The notes beneath the pieces were generated by a model that searched no databases, was not told where the DNA came from, and saw only the letters and a list, made by a program, of their open reading frames with translations. A program made the translations under genes and the position numbers. A stretch of DNA of 57,401 nt from Gracilibacillus sp. YIM 98692 (lineage in GTDB: Bacteria > Bacillota > Bacilli > Bacillales > Amphibacillaceae). The stretch spans positions 1-57,401 of the forward strand of contig NZ_WIXM01000025.1 in the NCBI RefSeq assembly GCF_010993965.1, in the 5' to 3' direction. Of this stretch, positions 18,882-28,546 are shown one piece after another; the first letter of the stretch is position 1; each line of letters starts with the position of its first letter.

Positions 18882-20180
18882 ATGACAACTTACCATTTTA
18901 TCGGTATTAAAGGGACGGGGATGAGTGCATTAGCTCAGATTTTACATGACTCAGGAATGAAGGTACAAGGTTCTGATATAGAAAAGAGAATTTTTACACA
19001 AAAGTCATTAGAAGATAGAAATATACCCTTATACTCTTTTTCAAAAGAAAATATTGAAGAGGGGCAAGTAATTATTGCAGGTAACGCATTTCAAGATGAT
19101 CATGAAGAAATCAAAGAGGCGCAAAAACAAGGACTCCCCTTTTATCGATATCATCAATTTTTAGGTGAATGGATTAATAAATTTACTAGTATTGCAGTGA
19201 CAGGTGCGCATGGAAAAACCTCTACAACAGGTTTATTAGCACATGTTCTTGATAAAGCATTTCCAATCTCTTATTTAATTGGAGATGGTACAGGAAAAGG
19301 AACAGAGGAAAGTCAATATTTTGTTTTTGAAGCATGTGAATATAGAAGACATTTTTTAGCTTATCATCCAGATTATGCCATTATGACAAATATTGATTTT
19401 GATCATCCGGATTATTTTAAGGATATTGAGGATGTATTTGCCTCATTTCAAGAAATGGCAGAAAATGTTAGGAAAGGGATCATAGCATGTGGTGACGATG
19501 AGTATTTGCAATCTATACAAGCCAAAGTTCCAGTACTTTACTATGGTTTTAATGAAACAAATGATTTTCAAGCTAAAAATATTCAAACAGATGCTGAAAA
19601 AACAACTTTTGATGTCTTTGTTCGTAATAATTATTATGACACTTTTCACATTAACACATTCGGAGAACACAATATTCTAAATGCATTGGCAGTGATTGCT
19701 ATTTGTCATTACGAAGAAGTAAAAACATCTGATATTAAAGAAATTGTATCTTTTCAAGGTGTAAAGAGGAGATTTTCAGAAAAAAATTATCAAGATCAAG
19801 TGTTAATTGATGATTATGCTCATCATCCAAAGGAAGTAGAAGCAACTATAAATGCTGCAAGACAAAAATATCCTAATAAAGAAATAGTAGCTATATTTCA
19901 ACCGCATACCTATACAAGAACCATGACCTTTTTAGAGGAGTTTAGTGAATCTTTATCGAATGCAGACAATGTATATTTATGTGACATATTTGGATCTGCT
20001 AGAGAAGGAGAAGGAGAGCTTACTATTCATGATTTAAGGAAAATTGTACCGGATAGTCAATTGCTCGAGCTTGATAATGTCCACTTATTGACCCGACACA
20101 AAGATAGTGTGCTTGTTTTTATGGGAGCAGGGGATATCCAGAAGTATCAAGAAGCATATGAAAAAACTTGCTTAAGCTAA
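18882..20180 (+). CDS. murC: UDP-N-acetylmuramate-L-alanine ligase MurC
   Basis: About 432 residues of the Mur ligase family: N-terminal UDP-binding [10 protein letters not shown], the ATP-binding P-loop [12 protein letters not shown] at about residue 106, and C-terminal domain motifs ([23 protein letters not shown]). It adds L-alanine to UDP-MurNAc in the cytoplasm. GGAGG at 18868-18872 places the start at ATG 18882, giving [11 protein letters not shown], rather than ATG 18876. Gene order sftA-murC-ytxG matches B. subtilis apart from the inserted phosphoribosyltransferase. Confidence 0.95.
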   Translation: MTTYHFIGIKGTGMSALAQILHDSGMKVQGSDIEKRIFTQKSLEDRNIPLYSFSKENIEEGQVIIAGNAFQDDHEEIKEAQKQGLPFYRYHQFLGEWINKFTSIAVTGAHGKTSTTGLLAHVLDKAFPISYLIGDGTGKGTEESQYFVFEACEYRRHFLAYHPDYAIMTNIDFDHPDYFKDIEDVFASFQEMAENVRKGIIACGDDEYLQSIQAKVPVLYYGFNETNDFQAKNIQTDAEKTTFDVFVRNNYYDTFHINTFGEHNILNALAVIAICHYEEVKTSDIKEIVSFQGVKRRFSEKNYQDQVLIDDYAHHPKEVEATINAARQKYPNKEIVAIFQPHTYTRTMTFLEEFSESLSNADNVYLCDIFGSAREGEGELTIHDLRKIVPDSQLLELDNVHLLTRHKDSVLVFMGAGDIQKYQEAYEKTCLS

Positions 20181-20218
20181 GCAGGAAATTAGAAAATTTT
20201 AGAGAATATAGTATGTAT

Positions 20219-20258
20219 CAAAGAAAGAAGGACATGTAAATTCCTTCTTTCTTTCTAT
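20219..20258 (+). terminator. Terminator after murC
   Basis: AAAGAAAGAAGGA and TTCCTTCTTTCTTT form a long stem around CATGTAAA. The 3' arm itself is rich in T. Confidence 0.8.
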
Positions 20259-20363
20259 AAGAATGAGATTTTTCGATCATTTTTGTTTAGAATATGTTTT
20301 ATCGGGTAAAACATATTTAGGAGACATGATACATAGATGGCATACATATAAGGAGTGAATGCA

Positions 20364-20771
20364 ATGGAGATTTTAGGTTATCTTGCAGCAATAATAGCCG
20401 CGGTAGCTTTTGCTGTGTTAGTGGTATACCTAGTTAAAGTATTAAAAGAAACTAGGCGTACCATGTCACATGTAGCCGATACATTAGAAGGTCTGGAGAA
20501 ACAAATGGAAGGAATAACGGTAGAGACAACAGCTTTGCTAAATAAAACGAACAAGCTTGCTGAAGATATTAATGATAAATCAACAAGACTTAACACATTG
20601 GTGGATGGTGTGAAGGATATTGGAGATAGCGTAAAAAATTTCACACAGTCCATACGTACTGTTTCTGAATCTGTTTCCACTGTTGCTGAGGAGAATAAAG
20701 AAACAACAGCACAAGCGGTTAAATGGAGCACTGTTTTTATGGAACTATTTAATAGAAATAAGAATAAATAA
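20364..20771 (+). CDS. ytxG: YtxG, DUF948 membrane protein
   Basis: A 135-residue protein with one N-terminal transmembrane helix (LAAIIAAVAFAVLVVYLV) followed by a long coiled coil in heptads of hydrophobic residues, as in DUF948 proteins. B. subtilis ytxG belongs to the sigma-B-controlled ytxGHJ stress operon. ATG 20364 lies six bases after AGGAGTGA; the in-frame GTG 20355 overlaps the ribosome site and is not used. Confidence 0.9.
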   Translation: MEILGYLAAIIAAVAFAVLVVYLVKVLKETRRTMSHVADTLEGLEKQMEGITVETTALLNKTNKLAEDINDKSTRLNTLVDGVKDIGDSVKNFTQSIRTVSESVSTVAEENKETTAQAVKWSTVFMELFNRNKNK

Positions 20772-20794
20772 TTTTTGAAATGGAGGAATGATCG

Positions 20795-21223
20795 ATGAGT
20801 AATCAACAGGAAGAAAATCAAAATATTAATAGTAAGGACTTTTTAATTGGATCATTAATTGGTGGTATTGTTGGAGGTTCATTAGCATTGATTTTTGCAC
20901 CAAAGTCTGGAAAAGAGTTAAGAGGAGATATTAATCAAGGTGCTCACTATGTGAGAGATCGCGCTAACGACTGGAAAGATATTGCCTATGAAAAAGGCAA
21001 TGAATGGAGAGATTATGCAAAAGAGCAGTCTGGTCAAATTGGCCAAACTGTTTCAGAGAAGTCACAAGATTTAACTAGTAAATTAAGAGAAACCAAAGAA
21101 ACTATTCAAGAAAAAATAAATAAAACAGAAGATCCAGAAAAAGCTGCAGAAGAAGTAGCACAAGCAATCGATGAAGCTGCTCGTGCGGTAGATCAAGACG
21201 AAGATAATGTAACAAATGTATAA
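20795..21223 (+). CDS. ytxH: YtxH-family general stress protein
   Basis: A 142-residue protein with a glycine-rich hydrophobic segment near the N terminus (DFLIGSLIGGIVGGSLALIFAPKSGKELR) that defines the YtxH domain, followed by an amphipathic, strongly charged helical tail. It is probably membrane-attached. It sits 23 bases after ytxG with a good GGAGG and belongs to the same operon. Confidence 0.92.
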   Translation: MSNQQEENQNINSKDFLIGSLIGGIVGGSLALIFAPKSGKELRGDINQGAHYVRDRANDWKDIAYEKGNEWRDYAKEQSGQIGQTVSEKSQDLTSKLRETKETIQEKINKTEDPEKAAEEVAQAIDEAARAVDQDEDNVTNV

Positions 21224-21227
21224 TAAG

Positions 21228-21266
21228 AAAGAGGGGCTGTTCTATATTTTAGAACAGTCCGTTTTA
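21228..21266 (+). terminator. Hairpin between ytxH and ytxJ
   Basis: GGGCTGTTCTA and TAGAACAGTCC form an 11-bp stem around TATTT. The T-run after it is short (GTTTTAC), so partial read-through into ytxJ is likely. Confidence 0.55.
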
Positions 21267-21291
21267 CATTAACAAGGGAGGTTTTTTAAGG

Positions 21292-21612
21292 GTGGAAATT
21301 AAAACAATCAAGGATATTAAAGAATTTAAAGAATTAGAATATACACATGACTCACTTGTCGTTTTCAAACACAGCTTAACATGTCCCATTAGTGCAGCTG
21401 CAAATACTGAATTTGAAAACTTTAGTAAAAAGGTAGATTTACCATTATTCCGGTTATATGTGCAAGAAGCGAGAGATTTATCATCATATCTTGAAGAAAA
21501 ATATAACGTGAGACATGAATCACCACAGGCACTAAAAATTGAAGAGGGAGCCGTTGTGTGGCATGCTTCTCATGGAGCAATCACAGAAGATAGCTTAAAC
21601 GAAAATGTTTAA
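21292..21612 (+). CDS. ytxJ: YtxJ, bacillithiol-system thioredoxin-like protein
   Basis: A 106-residue thioredoxin-fold protein with a single redox cysteine in the motif SLTCPIS (Cys31), the signature of the YtxJ family that has been linked to bacillithiol-dependent protein de-thiolation. The start is GTG at 21292, ten bases after AAGGGAGG. It ends the ytxGHJ operon and is convergent with the FtsA-like gene. Confidence 0.9.
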   Translation: MEIKTIKDIKEFKELEYTHDSLVVFKHSLTCPISAAANTEFENFSKKVDLPLFRLYVQEARDLSSYLEEKYNVRHESPQALKIEEGAVVWHASHGAITEDSLNENV

Positions 21613-21625
21613 GGATTTCTTTGAT

Positions 21626-21661
21626 GGAGTATAGCCACGGAGAAACATTCTCCGTGGTTAT
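21626..21661. terminator. Bidirectional terminator
   Basis: ATAGCCACGGAGAA and TTCTCCGTGGTTAT form a near-perfect stem around ACA between the convergent ytxJ and FtsA-like genes. T-runs are weak on either side. Confidence 0.65.
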
Positions 21662-21694
21662 AGGATTTCCTATCAACGCGTCATCATTTGAAAG

Positions 21695-23842
21695 CTAGTG
21701 TTTCTCAGCGATGGATTCGAATGTTATTTCTATCGAATCATTAGGAAAAAGCTGATCAAAAAAGGTAACATCTTCTCCATTTCTAGTCATTTCTACTCTT
21801 CCTTTTACATTTTGAAGGTCTAGTGATATAAAACGGAATATGTCTTGAAAAATAAATGGGGATTCCTTTTCTTTTACTATTTGTAAGGAGTCTTGATGAT
21901 AAATAGGATCATCTAATGATAATTTTTTACCATTTCTAAATACTGTTAAAATCGGCTTTGATAAAGTGAGCGGTTTTTGATTATAAGTAATATTTATTTT
22001 TATTTCATAATCTCTTTGTTCCATTTTTAATAGATCAAGAACTGTTGGTTGAAACCCGGATTCAATAGTTAGCTGATCACTGTTATTTAATATAGTGTGA
22101 TCATTTATTATGTTTCCATTTCTCTTTAATGTTTGTGACCATTCTTGATAAGTAATGAGCTTGTCATTGGCATAAATGGAAAATGGCTGGTTCATATCTG
22201 TATTTACGTTGATAAAATCAAGAAAATCTCTCACATATATGTTTTTATTAAATGTAACATGATCCCCATCTTTTAGTAAATAGGCAGTAGGAACTTCATG
22301 GTTATTCACTTGAACAGTCGGATGCATAGCATATGTTGTATCATTTAATGAAATAGTTATCGGCGTTGTTTCACCAATGAATTCCTCAATAGTGTACTGA
22401 GGAGATTCGCCATCCTTCCCTTTTGTAACGTTTATCATATCCCCGTCCTTTACAACGGAATCAATGGTTACTGGCTCATCATTTAACGTAATATTAGGAG
22501 CTGTACCAAAACTACCTGGCAGTGTTACCTGCTGTCCATTAAAATGAATCATATAGGCCATTCCGGGACGTCCATAAAGCTTTTGAACTTCAATTCCTGC
22601 TGCTAATAAACTATCTCCCACTGTAAGTTGTTTCATTTCAAATAAACGTAATACACGACCGTTCACGATCACACTGAGATAGTGAACTGGATTTTGCTTG
22701 GCTGCAATGGCAATCCCGATTGGTGTGATGTATTCCGGTCCAATTGGCAATCCCTCTTGCTTTATAAGACCTTGAATGGCATCGACGCCACGAATAGCTA
22801 CTCGATTAAAAGGTAAATGGAGTTTAAGTGCTAATCGTTTCGTTAATTCTGGTGTTTGACTGCCGCCACCGACAAGCATCACTGCTTTAGGAGCCAATCC
22901 GTTTAGCTCTATAATTTCCTCTGCAATCGCAGTTGCTAATTCATCAATGGTTGGCTTTATCTGACATACTAATTCGTCGTAAGGAACTTCCTGCTCAAAA
23001 CCTAAAATGTCAGTGACAGTCGCTTTGTAATTGGTTGTGATCTCTTTTTTTAATTCTTCAGCTTGATTAAAATCTAGTAAATAATGATCACTAATGGCTT
23101 CCGTTATTTCATCTCCAGCTTTTGGAACCATTCCATATGCCGTAATGGTCCCTTCTGAAGTTAAGGCAATATCACTGGTGCCTGCTCCAATATCTACTAA
23201 AGCAACATTTAATCGTCTCATAGAGGCTGGAATAAGTATATGAATAGCGGCAATAGGTTCCAAAGTTAAAGCTTCTAGTTGTAAACCTGATCGTTTTAAA
23301 GCAGAAAGTAAAGATTCTACTACCACTTTTGGCAAGAATGTGGCAATGATTTCAACGCTAGCTTTATCTCCTTGTTGATCAATAAGTGATCCAATTTCCT
23401 CTTGATCTAACTGATAATGAAGAACAGAATACCCTACACAATAGTAATCAGTGCTATTTTCTTCAGAATCATCAGATGCTAAGTCAAATTGAGCTTTTTG
23501 TACAGCTTCTAGTTCCAAAAATCGAATATCTTCTTCATCCATTAAAGGTTGTTTCGTTATGTTTTTCGTGGCCTCTACTCTTTTTGTTTTTAGAGCACGT
23601 CCCGCTGCAGCGACGCATACTTTATGAAGTTCTATTTGGTGTTTTTCTTCTAAAAGCTTTTTCACTTGTTGAATGACACGAGAGACAGAAACTATATCAT
23701 GAATTTGTCCATCAAGCATTGATCGTTCTTCGTGTTCCACTGTATAATGATCAAGTAATTTGTATTCATCACCATCTTTTTTCATCAATAAACCAACAAC
23801 AGATCGAGTTCCAATATCTAGTGCAAATAAAAAATCTGACAT
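21695..23842 (-). CDS. FtsA-like actin-fold protein with long C-terminal extension
   Basis: About 715 residues. Residues 1-390 have the actin/FtsA fold: phosphate-binding FALDIGTRSVVGLL, the SHS2-type insert, a second phosphate loop VALVDIGAGTSDIAL and adenosine-site VMLVGGGSQTPELTK. The remaining 320 residues are beta-rich repeats of ubiquitin/SLBB-like appearance (for example VTIDSVVKDGDMINVTKG), far beyond normal FtsA. Such proteins are usually annotated as FtsA- or PilM-like; the true ftsA is normally beside ftsZ. A role in envelope or septum assembly is inference. AAGGA supports the start at 23842. Confidence 0.8.
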   Translation of the reverse strand: MSDFLFALDIGTRSVVGLLMKKDGDEYKLLDHYTVEHEERSMLDGQIHDIVSVSRVIQQVKKLLEEKHQIELHKVCVAAAGRALKTKRVEATKNITKQPLMDEEDIRFLELEAVQKAQFDLASDDSEENSTDYYCVGYSVLHYQLDQEEIGSLIDQQGDKASVEIIATFLPKVVVESLLSALKRSGLQLEALTLEPIAAIHILIPASMRRLNVALVDIGAGTSDIALTSEGTITAYGMVPKAGDEITEAISDHYLLDFNQAEELKKEITTNYKATVTDILGFEQEVPYDELVCQIKPTIDELATAIAEEIIELNGLAPKAVMLVGGGSQTPELTKRLALKLHLPFNRVAIRGVDAIQGLIKQEGLPIGPEYITPIGIAIAAKQNPVHYLSVIVNGRVLRLFEMKQLTVGDSLLAAGIEVQKLYGRPGMAYMIHFNGQQVTLPGSFGTAPNITLNDEPVTIDSVVKDGDMINVTKGKDGESPQYTIEEFIGETTPITISLNDTTYAMHPTVQVNNHEVPTAYLLKDGDHVTFNKNIYVRDFLDFINVNTDMNQPFSIYANDKLITYQEWSQTLKRNGNIINDHTILNNSDQLTIESGFQPTVLDLLKMEQRDYEIKINITYNQKPLTLSKPILTVFRNGKKLSLDDPIYHQDSLQIVKEKESPFIFQDIFRFISLDLQNVKGRVEMTRNGEDVTFFDQLFPNDSIEITFESIAEKH

Positions 23843-23901
23843 ATTGTGATTCCTTTCTACCATAAATTAAAAAATATTCTGTAAAATATTAATGCTAACT
23901 G

Positions 23902-23930
23902 GTGACAAGTCGAAAAATTTTAGCTATAAT
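23902..23930 (+). promoter_or_regulatory. Candidate sigma-A promoter for aroA
   Basis: GTGACA at 23902-23907 and a perfect TATAAT at 23925-23930 are separated by 17 bases, about 70 bases ahead of the aroA start. Confidence 0.65.
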
Positions 23931-24002
23931 TATCTCTAATTATGTATATAGAAATTATAACATTCTTTATGCAATTTAAAATAGGAACAGGGGGATTTTA
24001 CA

Positions 24003-25067
24003 ATGAGTAATGAACAATTGGATCAACTTCGAGAAAAGCTTGACCAAGTCAATTTAGAAATTCTTGAATTAATTAATAAACGTGCGGAATTAGTTAAAGA
24101 AACTGGTCAAGTAAAAGAAAAGCAAGGTGCTAACAGAAGCTATGACCCAGTTCGCGAACGCGATATGTTAAACTTAATCACAAAGAACAACAATGGTCCA
24201 TTTGAAAATTCTACTATTGTTCATTTGTTCAAAGAAATTTTTAAAGCAGGTTTAGAGTTGCAAGAAGATGATCATAGTAAAGCATTACTCGTATCGCGTA
24301 AGAAAAAACCAGATAATACTGTGATTGATATAAACGGAGATAAATTTGGAGATGGTGAACAACACTTTATTTTTGGTCCATGTGCGGTAGAAAGTTATGA
24401 CCAAGTAGCAGAAGTAGCAAGTGCTATTAAGGATCAAGGTCTGAAACTTATCCGCGGAGGTGCGTTTAAACCAAGAACCTCTCCATACGATTTCCAAGGA
24501 TTAGGATTTGAAGGTTTAGAAATCTTAAAGAAAGTCTCAGAAGAGTATGGACTTGCCGTTGTTAGTGAAATTGTAAATCCTGCACATATTGAAGAAGCAG
24601 TAGATTACATTGATGTGATTCAGATTGGTGCACGAAATATGCAAAACTTTGAATTGCTAAAAGCGGCAGGTGAGACAAATAAACCAGTATTGTTAAAACG
24701 AGGAATGTCTGCGACTATTTCTGACTTTATTAATGCAGCTGAGTACATTAATTCTAAAGGGAATGGCGACATTATTTTATGTGAACGTGGTATCAGAACA
24801 TACGAAAAAGCAACGAGAAACACACTAGATATCACAGCAGTACCAATTTTAAAACAAGAAACTCACTTACCAGTTATGGTGGATGTGACACATTCAACAG
24901 GTAGAAGAGACTTACTCTTACCAGCAGCAAAAGCTGCATTGGCGATTGGAGCAGATGGTGTTATGGCTGAAGTACACCCTGACCCGGCTGTTGCCTTATC
25001 TGATTCAGCACAACAAATGGATATTCCTACTTTCCAAAACTTTATGAACGAATTATCGAAAAAATAA
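24003..25067 (+). CDS. aroA: Chorismate mutase / DAHP synthase AroA
   Basis: A 354-residue bifunctional enzyme. Residues 1-85 are an AroQ-type chorismate mutase ([20 protein letters not shown]). Residues 100-354 are a type I-beta DAHP synthase ([50 protein letters not shown]). It condenses phosphoenolpyruvate and erythrose 4-phosphate at the start of aromatic synthesis; the mutase domain provides feedback by chorismate and prephenate. Called AroA in B. subtilis and AroG elsewhere. GGGGG precedes the ATG. Confidence 0.95.
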   Translation: MSNEQLDQLREKLDQVNLEILELINKRAELVKETGQVKEKQGANRSYDPVRERDMLNLITKNNNGPFENSTIVHLFKEIFKAGLELQEDDHSKALLVSRKKKPDNTVIDINGDKFGDGEQHFIFGPCAVESYDQVAEVASAIKDQGLKLIRGGAFKPRTSPYDFQGLGFEGLEILKKVSEEYGLAVVSEIVNPAHIEEAVDYIDVIQIGARNMQNFELLKAAGETNKPVLLKRGMSATISDFINAAEYINSKGNGDIILCERGIRTYEKATRNTLDITAVPILKQETHLPVMVDVTHSTGRRDLLLPAAKAALAIGADGVMAEVHPDPAVALSDSAQQMDIPTFQNFMNELSKK

Positions 25068-25070
25068 CTC

Positions 25071-25110
25071 AAAAAAGCCTTGCATATGCATATGCAAGGC
25101 TTTTTTTTTA
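25071..25110 (+). terminator. Terminator after aroA
   Basis: AAAAAAGCCTTGCATATG pairs with CATATGCAAGGCTTTTTT, ending in a long T-run. Confidence 0.93.
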
Positions 25111-25312
25111 TGTTAAAATGAAAACTCTATCGAAAAATGAAAATAAAATGAAAATAATATGTAAAATTTGTCTAATTTTTTGTTATACTATAAGTAAGAT
25201 ACATATCCCATATCAAGAAATGGGCAAAATAATGGAAAGATTGCAGAATTTGTCGTTGTAAAGAATGAAATCTGAAATAAAGCGTTTTTATGCATAATGG
25301 AGGTAGTTAAAA

Positions 25313-26308
25313 ATGAATGTGACAATTTATGATGTAGCAAGAGAAGCAAATGTCTCGATGGCTACTGTATCAAGAGTTGTGAATGGAAATCCGAATGTAA
25401 AACCAACCACAAGAAAAAAAGTTTTAAACACGATTGAGCAGTTGGGATATCGACCTAACGCGGTTGCCCGAGGTTTAGCTAGTAAGAAAACGACGACAGT
25501 TGGGGTTATTATTCCTGATATATCTAGCATCTTCTTCTCAGAGCTAGCGAGAGGGATTGATGATATTGCTACTATGTATAATTACAATATCATCTTAAGT
25601 AACTCTGATCAGAATAAGGAAAAAGAACTTCGCCTTATTAACACCATGTTTGAAAAACAAGTGGACGGATTAGTTTATATGGGAGCTACCATTACAGAGG
25701 ATCATGTGGATCAATTAAAAACATCACCAGTTCCTGTAGCTCTAGCGGCAACAGTTGATGGCTCCCAAACCATTCCATCTGTGAATATTAATTACGAAGA
25801 GGCCGCTTATGAAGCAACTTCTATTTTAATACAAAATGGTACTGAGCATCCAATTTTTGTAACAAGTGAAGAAGATTCAGATGTAAATGAACGAAAATTC
25901 GCTGGATATACACGTGCTATTAAAGAAAAAAATGATGAAGTTAATCAAGAGTATGTTATTCAAACAGATTCTTCATATGAAGCTGGAATTGAGGCAGCAA
26001 ATCAAATCATAGAGAAAAAAGACTATCCAAAAGCTATATTTGTAGCGACAGATGAAATGGCGCTAGGTATTATACATGGTTTCCAGGATAAAGGTCTTCG
26101 TGTACCTGAAGATGTAGAAGTCTTTGGTTTTGACAATACAAGACTTGCTACGATGGTACGCCCAACATTAACAACTGTTGTACAGCCAATGTATGATATC
26201 GGAGCGGTTGCGATGCGTCTTTTAACAAAGTATATGAACAAAGAAACCGTAGAAGATCAAAATGTTGTTTTACCGCATCAAATTGTACAAAGAAACTCAA
26301 CAAAATAA
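25313..26308 (+). CDS. ccpA: Catabolite control protein A
   Basis: A 331-residue LacI-family regulator with the N-terminal [23 protein letters not shown], hinge helix [12 protein letters not shown] and a periplasmic-binding-like core. The sequence from [10 protein letters not shown] to [10 protein letters not shown] is that of CcpA. Together with HPr phosphorylated at Ser46 it binds cre sites to repress or activate carbon genes. It follows aroA as in B. subtilis, with its own leader. GGAGG lies eight bases ahead of the ATG. Confidence 0.96.
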   Translation: MNVTIYDVAREANVSMATVSRVVNGNPNVKPTTRKKVLNTIEQLGYRPNAVARGLASKKTTTVGVIIPDISSIFFSELARGIDDIATMYNYNIILSNSDQNKEKELRLINTMFEKQVDGLVYMGATITEDHVDQLKTSPVPVALAATVDGSQTIPSVNINYEEAAYEATSILIQNGTEHPIFVTSEEDSDVNERKFAGYTRAIKEKNDEVNQEYVIQTDSSYEAGIEAANQIIEKKDYPKAIFVATDEMALGIIHGFQDKGLRVPEDVEVFGFDNTRLATMVRPTLTTVVQPMYDIGAVAMRLLTKYMNKETVEDQNVVLPHQIVQRNSTK

Positions 26309-26322
26309 AAGGATTGTCCGAT

Positions 26323-26357
26323 ATTAAAACTAGGGTGTCTAAGCGCCCTAGTTTTCT
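26323..26357 (+). terminator. Terminator after ccpA
   Basis: AAAACTAGGG and CCCTAGTTTT form a ten-base stem around TGTCTAAGCG, followed by CTT. Confidence 0.85.
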
Positions 26358-26455
26358 TATACTATCAGAAAGTACAAAGTATTATGGTTGATAGTATAAG
26401 TAAAACTAAGGCTTTCGCCATTAAGACTTAGCGATAAGCCAAGTTTTTCTTTATT
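26357..26455 (+). repeat. Short palindromic repeat family B, copy 1
   Basis: Begins TATACTATCAGAAAGTA, with an inverted arm TTGATAGTATAAG, then AAAACTAAGGCTTTCGCC, a hairpin (GGCTT...AAGCC) and the end AAGTTTTTCTTTA. A second copy is at 33906-33996. The right half resembles the right half of family A. It is non-coding and MITE-like. Confidence 0.82.
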
Positions 26456-26487
26456 GCACGATAGATACGATTAGGGAGAGAGATTAG

Positions 26488-27303
26488 ATGAAAAGAAGAG
26501 ATTTTTTAACTCCTATAGGCATTACCGTAGGATTTTTAATGATTATGTTTGGAATTGTTAGCAGTGGAGGAATGGGTGGATTTGTCGGTTTTCTCCAAGG
26601 ATCCTCTGTACTAATCGTGATTGGCGGTTTGCTCGCAGCGTTACTTGTTAACTTTAATGTTAAACATATAAAAACGACCAAACACGTCATTCAAGAAACT
26701 TTTAGACATGAGGATCATGATTTAGCTGAGTTAATTGATCTATTTGAGCATTTATCGGAGCGAGCAAGGCGAGAAGGATTACTGACATTAGAGAATGAAT
26801 TAGAGGAAGTAGATGATCCTTTCATTAGAAAAGGAGTTTTACTTGCGATTGATGGTATTGAACCGGAAGTCATACATGATATTCTAAACGCGGAAATTGA
26901 TGCAATGGAAGATCGACATTACCGCGGAAGGTTAATTATAGAAAAAGCAGGGGAATATGCTCCATCTTGGGGAATGATTGGTACATTAATTGGTTTAATA
27001 TTAATGTTGCAAAATCTAGAGGACCCTACCACACTTGGACCAAGTATGGCCATTGCTTTGCTTACTACTTTCTATGGGTCTGTGTTAGCTAATCTAGTAT
27101 TTATTCCAATGGCGGGCAAATTAGAAACAAAAACGAATGAAGAAATTTTTATGAAACAAGTAATCATTGAGGGCGTCATAGGTGTTCAATCAGGGCAAAA
27201 TCCGAGGATATTAAAGGAAAAATTAAGTGCCTTTTTATCCAATAAGGTAAAGGACAAGAAAGAAGAGGAGAAAGGATCGGAGGATTCCGTATATGAGGCT
27301 TAG
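26488..27303 (+). CDS. motP: Flagellar stator subunit MotP
   Basis: A 271-residue MotA/TolQ/ExbB-family membrane protein with four hydrophobic segments (first near residues 8-27; third and fourth PSWGMIGTLIGLILML and LGPSMAIALLTTFYGSVLANLVF). MotP pairs with MotS as a sodium-driven stator in Bacilli, and ccpA-motP-motS is the B. subtilis order (ytxD-ytxE). It overlaps motS by 11 bases, implying translational coupling. Confidence 0.93.
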   Translation: MKRRDFLTPIGITVGFLMIMFGIVSSGGMGGFVGFLQGSSVLIVIGGLLAALLVNFNVKHIKTTKHVIQETFRHEDHDLAELIDLFEHLSERARREGLLTLENELEEVDDPFIRKGVLLAIDGIEPEVIHDILNAEIDAMEDRHYRGRLIIEKAGEYAPSWGMIGTLIGLILMLQNLEDPTTLGPSMAIALLTTFYGSVLANLVFIPMAGKLETKTNEEIFMKQVIIEGVIGVQSGQNPRILKEKLSAFLSNKVKDKKEEEKGSEDSVYEA

Positions 27304-28021
27304 ACGGAAAAAACGCCCTATTAAAAAAGGTGCTCCCAAATGGATGGCAACCTATTCAGATATGGTTACATTGGTCCTTGTTTTCTTTGTTTTATTATTT
27401 TCTATGTCCCAAATTGATGCACAAAAATTTAGAGCTATATCGGAAGCCTTCCGAAATGACAGTATATTTGAAGGGATGCCTTCTGTTATGTCTTCCGACA
27501 AATTAGAACAAGTAGATAAGAGTCGTGAACATAAAGATATAGAATCGGAACAAGATACTTTAGATGATTTATATGAAGAAGTGATCTCCTTTTTAAACCG
27601 AAATGAATTAAATGAGCATATTTCAGCAACAAGGACTAGTGAAGGGGTAGAATTAGTGTTGCAGGAAAATATTCTATTTAATACAGGAGAAGCAGAGATA
27701 TTAGATTCTGCGAAGCCTTTTTTAGATAGAGTAGGAACACTACTTACCACTCTGTCAAATAAGGTAAGAGTAGAAGGTCATACAGATAATCGTCCGATCT
27801 CCAGTTACCGCTATCCATCAAATTGGGAATTATCAGGTGCACGTGCAAGCAGTGTCATTCGGTACATAATGTCTGCAGAATCACTTGACTCCTCTAGATT
27901 TATGGCAGCTGGCTATAGTGATACACAACCACTAGTTCCTAATAACTCTCGTGAAAATTGGAGCAAAAATAGAAGAGTCGAAATTATTATTTTAGAAAAA
28001 GGAAAACAAGAAGCAACATAA
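27293..28021 (+). CDS. motS: Flagellar stator subunit MotS
   Basis: A 242-residue MotB-family protein. Its single transmembrane helix carries the ion-binding aspartate in WMATYSDMVTLVLVFF, and an OmpA-like peptidoglycan-binding domain occupies the C-terminal part (VEGHTDNRPI, NWELSGARASSVIRYI, NRRVEIIIL). It anchors the stator to the cell wall. The overlap with motP and the ccpA context identify it as MotS rather than MotB. Confidence 0.93.
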   Translation: MRLRRKKRPIKKGAPKWMATYSDMVTLVLVFFVLLFSMSQIDAQKFRAISEAFRNDSIFEGMPSVMSSDKLEQVDKSREHKDIESEQDTLDDLYEEVISFLNRNELNEHISATRTSEGVELVLQENILFNTGEAEILDSAKPFLDRVGTLLTTLSNKVRVEGHTDNRPISSYRYPSNWELSGARASSVIRYIMSAESLDSSRFMAAGYSDTQPLVPNNSRENWSKNRRVEIIILEKGKQEAT

Positions 28022-28137
28022 TGGCAAATTAATTTCAAAAGTAACTTTCTTATAGAATCTTTTCATATGGTTTGTTGTTCTATGTCGCAGTTGAACCAAA
28101 CTGCGCAATAGTGTGGGGCGAGAGTTTAAATGACGCT

Positions 28138-28262
28138 TCGGAAATATACTTCGCTTTCCGCGGGCAACGCTTCAGCTTCCTCGGAAGCAAAATACACTTC
28201 CTGCGGGATCTTCAGCCGTTGCTTTTCCCGCAGGAGTCTACGTATATTCCCTACGCTGTTAG
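28138..28262. repeat. Bacillaceae intergenic palindromic repeat, long copy
   Basis: Outer arms AATATACTTCGCTTTCCGCG and its counterpart CGCAGGAGTCTACGTATATT can pair, with an inner stem around TTCCTCGGAAGC. The sequence of paired CTTTCCGCGGG and CCCGCAGGAGTC blocks is a recurring intergenic element in this family, recognised from memory. The 525-base gap between motS and acuC holds this and AT-rich sequence but no credible gene. Confidence 0.7.
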
Positions 28263-28546
28263 GATGGTGAATTTTTTGTGCAAACGCATTATATATAAAA
28301 GCTACTAGAATTTTTTCTTACTAAATACGAAAACTCACACAAGCGAGCGTTTTTCCAAAGCGCCGGACTAGCACTCATCTAAGAAAGAATGTTAGAAAGT
28401 CATGATAGGATTACGTCGTAGTTTATGGATATTGTGAAAGAGGTTATTTTAAAAAGAACAGGCTTTTTATAAGATCATTACCTAGAATATAGGGACTTTT
28501 ATAGGAAAAGCGGTATATTCTTGTAACGTATATGGTTAACATGTGT

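Noticed and set aside
28072-28308. 78-residue open frame after motS
   Set aside because: It is a translation of the palindromic intergenic repeat; the composition is not protein-like.
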